From positions 1-64,000 of the forward strand of contig NZ_JAGFVL010000030.1 of NCBI RefSeq assembly GCF_017599345.1: a DNA stretch of 64,000 nt, given 5' to 3'. The position numbers and the translations under genes were made by a program. The DNA comes from Gracilibacillus suaedae. Its GTDB lineage: Bacteria > Bacillota > Bacilli > Bacillales > Amphibacillaceae. Of this stretch, positions 54,112 to 62,201 are shown one piece after another (the first letter of the stretch is position 1; every line of letters begins with the position of its first letter). The notes beneath the pieces are model-generated. The model saw only the letters and a program-made list of their open reading frames with translations, was not told the origin of the DNA and did no database searches.

Positions 54112-54708
54112 TTATTTTGAAATAAACATTTGTGTCCAATAATTCCCTGACCTTACATACCCTACACCAATATGTGTATATTCACCATTTAAAATATTTG
54201 CTCGATGACCACTTGAATTCATCCAAGCTTGTACGACTTGATATGGTGTTTCCTGTCCTTGCGCAATATTCTCTGCAGCCGAACGATAGTTAATATTAAA
54301 ATCACTCATCATATTGAAAGGAGACCCATACGTTGGACTTTGATGACTGAAATAATTATTTTGCTGCATATCCTGTGATTTATAACGGGCAACCCGTGAC
54401 AATTGCCAGTCCGGCCTTAGTGGCGATAATCCATATTTTTCTCTCTCTTGATTGGTATATTGAATAACCTGATGCTCAATCGCCTTTATTTCATCCTTGG
54501 TTGGGATAGTTACTTTCTGGTTAGGATAAATTAAATCAGGATTTTCAATTTGTTGATTTGCTTCTATAATTTCAGATAAACCAATTTGATGCTTTTTTGA
54601 AATTTTCCATAGACTTTCGCCAGGCTGTACGATATGAGTTGCGGCAAAGATTGTTTGAACCGGAAACAAAATCATACATAACGAGAACATTACCAATAAT
54701 TTTTTCAT
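54112..54708 (-). CDS. secreted LysM-CAP domain protein
   Basis: A 198-residue protein: signal peptide (about 1-22), LysM (24-70; HIVQPGESLWKISKKHQIG...YPNQKVTIP) and a CAP/SCP domain (about 75-198; QVIQYTNQEREKYGL, FSHQSPTYGSPF, ENIAQGQ, VQAWMNSSGHRANIL, HIGVGY). LysM would fix it to peptidoglycan. Related proteins are found in spore coats and at the cell surface; the activity of bacterial CAP domains is unclear. Confidence 0.9.
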   Translation of the reverse strand: MKKLLVMFSLCMILFPVQTIFAATHIVQPGESLWKISKKHQIGLSEIIEANQQIENPDLIYPNQKVTIPTKDEIKAIEHQVIQYTNQEREKYGLSPLRPDWQLSRVARYKSQDMQQNNYFSHQSPTYGSPFNMMSDFNINYRSAAENIAQGQETPYQVVQAWMNSSGHRANILNGEYTHIGVGYVRSGNYWTQMFISK

Positions 54709-54834
54709 AACTACAACTCCTTGAATTTTTTTCTATATTTCCCCATACAACTGTTAATATTCGCTTAAATAATTGGAAATAACAAAGGGATCATGATAAA
54801 GTATCAATAGGTTGAAAAGGGTGGAGGGTTAGAC

Positions 54835-55947
54835 TTGAATTGGAGATTTTGGGAAAACATTACTTATGATGATTATGTTAACATCGCCATAAGTATAGGA
54901 ATCGTATTAATTGCATTTATCCTAAGAAAACTCTTTATTAAATATATCTTTTACTTATTGTTAAAGTTGGCTAAAAAAGGGAAAAGTGAATTTTTAAATT
55001 ACGCATTAACAGCATTTGAAAAACCATTGCGTATGTTAATCATAATTATCGGCGTATATATTGCAATCAATTATTTTCCGTATTTAGATCAAAGAAACGA
55101 GTTATTTAGGCAGATAATAAGAGTGAGTTTTATTTTTTCGATAACTTGGGGCTTGTACAATTTATCTTCGAGTTCTTCGCTACTTTTTATGAAGATAAAT
55201 GATAGTCTGAATTTTAATATTGACCAAATTTTAATACCATTTTTATCGAAAGCCGTACGCGTAATCATCATTGCCATTAGTTTTAGTATTATTGCTCAGG
55301 AATTTGGTTATGAGATAAGTGGTTTTGTTGCTGGACTCGGCCTTGGTGGTTTAGCTTTTGCATTAGCCGCACAGGAAGTGATTAAAAATTTATTTGGTGG
55401 AATTGTAATTATTACAGAAAAACCATTTTCTATTGGTGATTGGATTCAGACACCTAGTATTGAAGGAACCGTAGAAGATATTAACTTCAGAAGTACGATC
55501 ATTCGGACATTTGCTGATTCTGTAATTACGATACCAAATTCCACGTTGTCAAATGAACCAATTACAAACTGGAGTGAAATGGGAAAAAGGCGAATTTTCT
55601 TTCATTTAGGTGTGGAATATGGTACGACTAAAGAGCAGCTCGAAGAAGTGATCAAACAAATTAGAACCTATTTAGAAAATAATGAAGATATTCATCCTGA
55701 AACCATTTTTGTACGTTTTTCCGAGTATAATGATAGCAGCTTAGATATCATGCTTTATTTCTTTACCCATACAATTGTATGGGAAGAATATTTAAAAATA
55801 AAAGAAGACGTGAATTTTAAAATTATGGAAATATTAGAAGAACAAAAGGTTTCAGTCGCTTTCCCTTCCCGTTCGCTTTATTTAGATCAGGAAAGCCACG
55901 AATTTATGAAGAACTTTCGTAAGAACACCGATCGAGACGCTAAGTAG
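54835..55947 (+). CDS. MscS family mechanosensitive channel
   Basis: A 370-residue protein with three to four membrane segments; the pore helix and beta domain contain GLGLGGLAFALAAQEVIKNLFGG, EKPFSIGDWIQTPSIEGTVEDI and TIPNSTLSNEPITNWS. It should open on hypo-osmotic shock, in keeping with a halotolerant host. Start is a TTG with GGTGGAGG eight bases upstream. Confidence 0.92.
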   Translation: MNWRFWENITYDDYVNIAISIGIVLIAFILRKLFIKYIFYLLLKLAKKGKSEFLNYALTAFEKPLRMLIIIIGVYIAINYFPYLDQRNELFRQIIRVSFIFSITWGLYNLSSSSSLLFMKINDSLNFNIDQILIPFLSKAVRVIIIAISFSIIAQEFGYEISGFVAGLGLGGLAFALAAQEVIKNLFGGIVIITEKPFSIGDWIQTPSIEGTVEDINFRSTIIRTFADSVITIPNSTLSNEPITNWSEMGKRRIFFHLGVEYGTTKEQLEEVIKQIRTYLENNEDIHPETIFVRFSEYNDSSLDIMLYFFTHTIVWEEYLKIKEDVNFKIMEILEEQKVSVAFPSRSLYLDQESHEFMKNFRKNTDRDAK

Positions 55948-56330
55948 AAACAAACTGCGAAATTGTAAAAATATATGGAGTGAGGCTTTCCTCCATAGGG
56001 AGTACTGAAATACCGCTCCGGCAAAATACTCCGCTTTCTGTCGGGCGGTTTTTAGCGAACTTTGCAAAGTGGATCTTTAGCTCTCGCTGTCCCACAGGAG
56101 TCTCCGTATTCTGCCTGCGCTACTTTTACTTTTCTGACTGTTGTAACAATAGAACACTTGGGTTGGAATTCTTAGGATTTCCTGTCACTTATTCAGAACA
56201 CGATTCTAACCTGTGAAAAAATGCGACACTCCTGAAGCCGTGCCCCGAAAAGGGAGTATTTTTCCGTAGCGACGATCATCCACTCATCTAAATTCAGTAC
56301 AGAAGAGAGCAAATCCTTGGCACGTTCTTC
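55945..56330. repeat. dispersed long repeat, family B, copy 2
   Basis: Same order of landmarks as 16428-16928 but shorter: AAACTGCGAA, ACCGCTCCGGCAAAATACTCCGC, GGGCGGTTTTTAG, TTTGCAAAGTGGATCTT, CCCACAGGAGTCTCCGTATTCTG, CAGAACACGATTCTAA, GGGAGTATTTTTCCG, GAAGAGAGCAAATCC. It begins at the mscS stop codon. With the terminator at 56.37 kb it explains the 554-bp gap; no gene. Confidence 0.85.
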
Positions 56331-56370
56331 GTAGTTTATGTATTTTCTCGATCATAATTATATCTTTAAA

Positions 56371-56420
56371 ATAAAAGTACCACCCGTTCCTAACATTGAA
56401 ACGGGTGGTACTTTTATTTG
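56371..56420. terminator. bidirectional terminator between mscS and spo0A
   Basis: ATAAAAGTACCACCCGTT and AACGGGTGGTACTTTTAT form an 18-bp stem with an 11-base loop and A/T runs at both sides. It serves the two converging transcripts. Confidence 0.92.
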
Positions 56421-56501
56421 TTATTGAATTAATAGCACTTATTTGAATTTCATGAGAAGGACTGTCACTTTGGTTTTGTGACAAGGTGTTTATTCGTTAA
56501 T

Positions 56502-57271
56502 TTAGCTTGCTCGATGCTCTAGTCTCAATCGATCTGCAACCATCGCAATGAATTCAGAATTAGTCGGTTTCGCTTTAGAGACACTTACCGTATATCCAAA
56601 TAATGAAGAAATGGACTCCATGCTACTTCAATCGCATGACGAATTGCTCTTTCCACCCGTGAAGCAGTAGTATTGAATTTGGATGCAATGTCTGGGTATA
56701 ATACTTTCGTTATCGAACCTAATAACTCAATGTCATTGTACACCATCGTAATGGCTTCACGTAAGTACATATATCCTTTAATATGCGCAGGTACACCTAT
56801 TTCGTGAATAATGTGTGTAATATTTGCTTCTAGGTCGAACTTTTTGTTCTGACTGCTGTTAGCAGAAGATCTTTGCTCATTATGTACCGCAGTTTGAATA
56901 CCATGAACTTGTCTTATTTGCTCTGCAAGATGCTCCAAATCGAATGGTTTTAAGATAAAATAGGATGCACCTAAGCCAACAGCTTTTTTAGTTACTTCTT
57001 CCTGACCAAATGCAGTAAGCATGATAACATTAATGTGTTTAGTGTTATCATTTTGTTTTAGTTTAGAAAGAACTGCTAAGCCATCTATATGGGGCATAAT
57101 AATATCTAACACGACAACATCAGGATTTAGTTCTTCTAGATTATCCAGACATTCCTTACCATTATATGCCTTACCTACTACTTCGATATCATCCTGATCT
57201 AGTAAGTATTCATCCATTAAGTCTACAAGCTCTTGATTGTCATCAACTAACATAACCTTTGTCTTTTCCAC
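56502..57271 (-). pseudogene. spo0A: sporulation master regulator Spo0A, frameshifted near the C-terminus
   Basis: The GTG start at 57271 (AAGGAGGA upstream) opens a receiver domain with D56 ([14 protein letters not shown]) and the Spo0A effector domain ([35 protein letters not shown]). After AWS the family sequence RGNID is missing: 16 nt are lost at about 56615, so the frame goes to PFLHYLDIR and stops at 56585. The remaining 37 residues ([20 protein letters not shown] ... RLRLEHRAS) are intact in another frame down to the old stop at 56502. The product is 228 rather than about 270 residues and lacks the end of the DNA-binding domain. Either a true mutation or a sequence error. Confidence 0.9.
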
Positions 57272-57320
57272 AAAAAGTTCCTCCTTCAATTCTATGCTAA
57301 CAATTTTGATTCCACCTAAT

Positions 57321-57349
57321 AATTTCGACAAAAGGAAGAAAAATCCTTC
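57321..57349 (-). promoter_or_regulatory. SigH-type promoter of spo0A
   Basis: On the minus strand GAAGGATTT (complement of 57341-57349), 11 bases, then GTCGAAATT (complement of 57321-57329), fitting the SigH consensus with one change. B. subtilis spo0A has a SigH promoter (Ps) at this place. Confidence 0.65.
57324..57330 (-). promoter_or_regulatory. 0A box overlapping the spo0A promoter
   Basis: TGTCGAA on the minus strand is a perfect Spo0A-binding core and overlaps the SigH -10 element. Confidence 0.6.
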
Positions 57350-57391
57350 TTATCTTCTTAAAAAAATTATTTTTCTTTTAAATATCAGCAA

Positions 57392-57398
57392 TGTCGAA
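57392..57398 (+). promoter_or_regulatory. second 0A box upstream of spo0A
   Basis: TGTCGAA on the plus strand, about 43 bp upstream of the SigH -35 box. Paired 0A boxes suggest autoregulation. Confidence 0.55.
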
Positions 57399-57477
57399 AA
57401 ATCTTTATTTTAGCATAGCAAAATTATTCCAATTCATCAATGCTTTTCTATTAAATAATGCATAACACTTTAAGCAA

Positions 57478-57520
57478 AAAGCAAACCCGTTTCCATATAA
57501 ATTGAAGAAACGGGTTTTTG
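57478..57520 (-). terminator. terminator of spoIVB
   Basis: AAACCCGTTTC and GAAACGGGTTT form an 11-bp stem; on the minus strand it is followed by GCTTTTTGC. It lies about 45 bp after the spoIVB stop. Confidence 0.82.
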
Positions 57521-57564
57521 ATAGAAAATGGTGAATCGAGAATTATTTTTCTTTAATCGGTGGT

Positions 57565-58851
57565 TTAGCTTGCCTTTTTCTCTTCCTGTTTGTAAATATC
57601 TATTCCTGCTTCATTCAACATCCATTCAATGTGTACGCCATACCCACTAGTTGGATCATTTACAAAAACATGTGTAACCGCACCAACCACTTTATCATTT
57701 TGAATAATTGGACTACCACTCATTCCTTGGACAATCCCACCTGTTGCATCCAATAAACGCTGATCAGTTATTTCTAATATGAGCCCTTTGGTTGCAGGAG
57801 CAGATTGTTCAACACTGTTTACAATCTCTACATCAAATGCTTCCACTTTTTCCCCATCAATTACAGTTAATATCTGGGCAGCTCCTTCTTCTACTTCATT
57901 TGGTAATGCTATCGGCATTGGTTTTGACCATTTACCTTCTTTAGGTGGCTCTTTTAATGTACCGAAAATGCCAAAAGGTGAATTTTTGGTTATATTCCCT
58001 AATTGCACATCATTGAATTTAAAATCTGCTTTCTTTTCCCCTGGAACTCCATTTTCCCCTTTTTTTATGTCAGTTATTTCAGAACGGACAATCGATCCAT
58101 CATTAATTTCTACTGGTTTTCTTGTATCCATGTCAGAAATAATATGCCCTAAAGCCCCATATTTATCTGTTTCTGGATCATAAAAAGTCATGGTTCCAAT
58201 TCCAGCAGCTGAATCCCGAATATATAAACCAATACGATAATCTTCTTCTTTAATATCATACTGAGGGGTTAAATCAGTTTCCATTGTCTGCTTCCCTCGT
58301 TTAATTTCAACATCTAATGTTTTATTGTTTTCTCCAGCTTCCTTTACTATCGGCGCTACTTCGTCCATGTTTGAAATAGACTTATCATTGATCGATATAA
58401 TACTGTCACCGATTTGAATATTTGCTTCCTCACCTGGTGATGCTGTTCCGTCATCAGTTGTAACTAAATGGTGACCGACTACTAAAACTCCCTCGGTTTG
58501 AAGGTTGATACCTATCGATTGACCACCAGGAATAATACGAAAATCTTCATATACATCGACGTTGACTTTTTTTACTGGAAATTGACCTACAGAGTAGGTA
58601 ACTTCATCACTTCCGCTTTCCTCAAGTGAATACTTCATCAAATCTGTAGCATAATGAACGGAATTATCATTCATCGCGGATACCGAGACATCATCACCTA
58701 ATGTCGGTAACGAAACAGGTTCTGACTGAGAAAAGGTTTTAATTTGGTTTGGGATGGAAAGGTATATTTGAAATGGTGAATACCATGGGAGTACAAATAA
58801 TATGACAAGGAGTATTAATCCTATACTTTTTCTTATATAATCATTTTTCAC
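57565..58851 (-). CDS. spoIVB: SpoIVB serine peptidase (S55)
   Basis: A 428-residue protein: N-terminal membrane anchor (about 8-30), PDZ domain (about 105-195; [34 protein letters not shown]) and S55 peptidase domain with H236 ([10 protein letters not shown]) and S378 (GMSGSPI), the same numbering as the B. subtilis active site. Made in the forespore, it cleaves SpoIVFA to trigger pro-SigK processing. GTG start with AAGGAGG eight bases upstream. Confidence 0.94.
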   Translation of the reverse strand: MKNDYIRKSIGLILLVILFVLPWYSPFQIYLSIPNQIKTFSQSEPVSLPTLGDDVSVSAMNDNSVHYATDLMKYSLEESGSDEVTYSVGQFPVKKVNVDVYEDFRIIPGGQSIGINLQTEGVLVVGHHLVTTDDGTASPGEEANIQIGDSIISINDKSISNMDEVAPIVKEAGENNKTLDVEIKRGKQTMETDLTPQYDIKEEDYRIGLYIRDSAAGIGTMTFYDPETDKYGALGHIISDMDTRKPVEINDGSIVRSEITDIKKGENGVPGEKKADFKFNDVQLGNITKNSPFGIFGTLKEPPKEGKWSKPMPIALPNEVEEGAAQILTVIDGEKVEAFDVEIVNSVEQSAPATKGLILEITDQRLLDATGGIVQGMSGSPIIQNDKVVGAVTHVFVNDPTSGYGVHIEWMLNEAGIDIYKQEEKKAS

Positions 58852-58990
58852 AACATCGCCCTCCTTGTTAGTACAGACTGTTTTTGATCTGTATCATTAA
58901 TTTGACCTTAAGGAGGGCTTTTTAAACCCGTTAAACATAACAAAATCGGGTGAACTTTTCCACTTGTAGAAATGTTTTGCCGGGATACTT

Positions 58991-60706
58991 TTATCTTTTA
59001 TGATTCATTTCAATTAATTCTTTTGCGTGTGTTCTGGATGTTTCTGTTAATTCAGCACCAGTAATCATTTTACCAATTTCATCAATTCTTTGATCAAACG
59101 ATAATTCTTGAATCGTTGTATGTGTTCGATTCTGCTTTACAACTTTTTCAATTTTTAAATGCGTATCAGCTATAGAAGCTACCTGAGGTAGATGTGTGAT
59201 ACAAAGAACCTGTGATCCAACTGATATATTATAAATCTTTTCAGCCATTGCCTGAGCTACACGTCCACTAACACCAGTATCGACTTCATCAAAAATGACA
59301 CTTGTAACTCCTTGGTGCTTCGAAAAAATATTTTTTAGTGCTAACATGATTCGTGACATTTCCCCACCTGAAGCAATTCGATCCAATTCTTTAACAGGTT
59401 CTCCAGGATTTGTAGAAATTAAAAACTTTACTTGGTCCATTCCATCTTCATTTGGAGTTACTTTTCTCCCATCAAAAGGTATTCCTTTTTCTTTAAATGG
59501 AATCAAAACATCCACTTGAAAATTCGTTTTCTCTAAATAAAGATCCTTTAACTCGGCTAAAACCGCTTTTTCCAACTGTTTAGCAGCTTTTTTTCTAATG
59601 TTGTGCAACTCTTTAGCTTCTAATAATAAATCATTTGCCGCTTCTTGTACCATTTCTGATAAGTTGGCAAGATGCCGATCACGATTTTTAATTTCATCTA
59701 ATTCTTCTTCAATTTTTGCACTGTAAGTCATGATCTCTTCCACACTTTGACCATACTTTCTTTTCAATTGATCAATTTCATGCAATCTTGATTCAATTAA
59801 TTCTAACCTTCCTGGTTCATAACTCATATTCTCAAGGTGTTGCCTGATTTGATAAGATAATTCTTCAATCAAGTAGTAATGGTCAACATATTGTTGATGC
59901 AATTTTTGAATGTCTTTATTAAGTTCTCCAGCTTCTTCAAGGTTATTAGCAGCATGCGACAACCAGTCCAACCCTTTTTGTTCGCCATGTAATGCATTAT
60001 AGGCATCGTTTAAATTTTTATGGATCGTTTCGAAATGATGTAATTTATTACGTTCATCAGTAAGATCGATATCTTCATTTGGTTGTAGATCAGCATTTTG
60101 AATTTCATTTAATTGGAATTCTAATAAATCAATTCGTTGAGCCAACTCTTGTTCGTTTTTATTATTGGCATCATATTTATCTTTAAGTTCTTTCCAATGC
60201 TGATATAACTTTTGATAGTGATTCTTAAAGCGGGAGTGACTCGATTGATAAAAATAATCCAATAACTCAATATGCTTATCCTGATTCAATAATGCTTGTG
60301 TTTCGTGTTGGCTATGTATATCTAGGACGGTTTGTCCAATTTCTTTTAATATTGCTAAAGTTGTCAGTTTACCGTTAATGCGGCAAATACTCTTTCCTGA
60401 ATGGGAAATAGTCCGGTGAAGAATTAGCATATGGTCTTCCATTATGTCAATTCCTAATTCGCTAGCCTTCTGATAAACAGGGTGATTGGTATCATCAATG
60501 ATAAACAAACCTTCTAATTCTGCCTTCTTTTCACCGTGACGAACATATTCAACCGATCCCCTTCCACCAATCAATAAACCTACCGCATCGATAATGATCG
60601 ATTTTCCTGCACCTGTTTCTCCAGTTAATACTGTTAAACCTTTTTGAAATGGAATATGAAGTTCATCAATAATTGCAAAATTTCTAATGGATAATTCGGT
60701 TAACAT
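58991..60706 (-). CDS. recN: DNA repair protein RecN
   Basis: A 571-residue SMC-like ATPase: Walker A LTGETGAGKSIIIDAVGLL near the N-terminus, a long coiled-coil middle (about 155-360), then signature ASGGEMSRIMLALK and Walker B VIFDEVDTGVSGRVAQAM. It gathers ends at double-strand breaks. Order argR-recN-spoIVB-spo0A is conserved. Confidence 0.95.
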   Translation of the reverse strand: MLTELSIRNFAIIDELHIPFQKGLTVLTGETGAGKSIIIDAVGLLIGGRGSVEYVRHGEKKAELEGLFIIDDTNHPVYQKASELGIDIMEDHMLILHRTISHSGKSICRINGKLTTLAILKEIGQTVLDIHSQHETQALLNQDKHIELLDYFYQSSHSRFKNHYQKLYQHWKELKDKYDANNKNEQELAQRIDLLEFQLNEIQNADLQPNEDIDLTDERNKLHHFETIHKNLNDAYNALHGEQKGLDWLSHAANNLEEAGELNKDIQKLHQQYVDHYYLIEELSYQIRQHLENMSYEPGRLELIESRLHEIDQLKRKYGQSVEEIMTYSAKIEEELDEIKNRDRHLANLSEMVQEAANDLLLEAKELHNIRKKAAKQLEKAVLAELKDLYLEKTNFQVDVLIPFKEKGIPFDGRKVTPNEDGMDQVKFLISTNPGEPVKELDRIASGGEMSRIMLALKNIFSKHQGVTSVIFDEVDTGVSGRVAQAMAEKIYNISVGSQVLCITHLPQVASIADTHLKIEKVVKQNRTHTTIQELSFDQRIDEIGKMITGAELTETSRTHAKELIEMNHKR

Positions 60707-60718
60707 ATGTTCACCACC

Positions 60719-61168
60719 TTATAACATATCTAAAAACTTGGCCTTAAGTGCATCTGCTTCTTCTGTAGTCTTACATATGATTAGAATGGTATCATCACCA
60801 CAAATACAGCCAACAATTTCTTCCCAGCCAAGATTATCAATTAATGCTCCCATTGCCTGTGCATTCCCAGGCAATGTTTTCATGACTATGAAATGTGTAG
60901 CTGTATCAATACTGATAAATGCATCCATAATAAATCTCTTTAATTTGTTTAATGGATTAAATTTTTGATCAGCCGGTAAACTATATTTATACCTGCCATC
61001 TGTAGTAGGTACCTTCACCAAATGCAATTCTTTAATATCTCGCGAAATAGTTGCCTGAGTAATGGCATAGCCTTGACTTCTAAGTTCCTCAACTAAATCA
61101 TCTTGTGTTTCAATTTCATTTTCTGTAATGATCTCACGAATTTTAATATGTCGTTGAGCTTTGTTCAT
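60719..61168 (-). CDS. argR: arginine repressor ArgR/AhrC
   Basis: A 149-residue protein, the usual AhrC length, with winged helix ([37 protein letters not shown]) and the arginine-binding oligomerisation domain ([33 protein letters not shown]). It represses arginine biosynthesis and activates catabolism. ATG at 61168 has AGGAGG seven bases upstream. Confidence 0.95.
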   Translation of the reverse strand: MNKAQRHIKIREIITENEIETQDDLVEELRSQGYAITQATISRDIKELHLVKVPTTDGRYKYSLPADQKFNPLNKLKRFIMDAFISIDTATHFIVMKTLPGNAQAMGALIDNLGWEEIVGCICGDDTILIICKTTEEADALKAKFLDML

Positions 61169-61201
61169 GGTTCTTCCTCCTGGATACTTGTTCATATAAA
61201 A

Positions 61202-61343
61202 TGAGACTATAATCTATGGGAGAGTTTGCGCCCTCATTGATCATTAGCGAAACTTATCAGGTTTGTTAACCTCACGTAACTTCCCTGTATTACTTAAAGG
61301 TGAAAAATGGAGACTTACAGACATTTTGCACTGTGATAAAATG
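61202..61343 (+). repeat. dispersed structured repeat, family A, copy 3
   Basis: TGAGACTATAATC, stem TATGGGAG/CCCTCAT, TGATCATTAGCGAAACTTATCAGG, and distal GGAGACTTACAGAC...TTTTGCACTGTGATAAAA. It fills the argR-tlyA gap. A short stem GGACTAC/GTAGTCC at 61343-61363 may end the tlyA transcript. Confidence 0.75.
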
Positions 61344-61373
61344 GACTACTTAAAGGGTAGTCCAATCGAATCC

Positions 61374-62195
61374 TTAGCGAACTAATGCTTGATGGGCTTC
61401 TGTTACTACTTCTTGTGTTAAAGTCAAAATGTCTATCTCCTCTTTTGTTTCGCCTCTGGAATTCCCCAGTAATCCAAGATATTCAATGTTGCCGTCGCCT
61501 CCAGTTATGGGTGAAAAGGTTACGTCCAGAATTTGAAACCCTGTTCCTTTGGCAAAAGACAATATATCTCGTAAAACTTGTAAATGGATGGATGGATCTC
61601 TCACAATCCCTTTCTTACCAACTTGTTCTCTTCCAGCTTCAAACTGTGGCTTGATTAAGATAACCGCTTGACTGTCTATGGATAACAAACGATAAAGGGG
61701 TGGCAAAATTAATCGTAGAGATATAAAAGAAACATCTACAGTAGCAAAATTAGGTGTCTCCTTCGTTAGCACATCCGGTGTAACGTATCGGAAGTTGGTT
61801 CTTTCCATCACAACTACTCTTGGATCATTTCGTAATTTCCAATCCAACTGATTGTAGCCAACATCAATCGCATAACTCAACCTAACTCCATTTTGTAACG
61901 CGCAATCGGTAAATCCACCAGTAGACGAACCAACATCAACCATTACTTTACCGTTTAAATCTAACGAAAAATATTCAATCGCTTTTTCTAATTTTAATCC
62001 ACCACGTCCAACATATGGTATCGCCTTACCTTTTATATCAATCGGTATGTCATCATTTACTTTTGTGCCAGGTTTGTCCATGCGTTGCCCTTTAGAGAAG
62101 ACAAGACCAGCCATGATTGTTCTTTTTGCCTTCTCTCTAGATTCACTCAAACCACGATCAACTATTAGCTGATCTAATCTAACTTTTTTGCTCAT
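61374..62195 (-). CDS. tlyA: TlyA family rRNA methyltransferase (YqxC)
   Basis: A 273-residue protein with an S4 domain (KKVRLDQLIVDRGLSESREKAKRTIMAG) and an FtsJ-like SAM methyltransferase domain (VDVGSSTGGFTDCALQNG, ATVDVSFISLRLILPP, VILIKPQFEAG). Relatives 2'-O-methylate rRNA. It lies between dxs and argR as yqxC does in B. subtilis. Confidence 0.92.
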   Translation of the reverse strand: MSKKVRLDQLIVDRGLSESREKAKRTIMAGLVFSKGQRMDKPGTKVNDDIPIDIKGKAIPYVGRGGLKLEKAIEYFSLDLNGKVMVDVGSSTGGFTDCALQNGVRLSYAIDVGYNQLDWKLRNDPRVVVMERTNFRYVTPDVLTKETPNFATVDVSFISLRLILPPLYRLLSIDSQAVILIKPQFEAGREQVGKKGIVRDPSIHLQVLRDILSFAKGTGFQILDVTFSPITGGDGNIEYLGLLGNSRGETKEEIDILTLTQEVVTEAHQALVR

Positions 62196-62201
62196 TATTC
62201 A

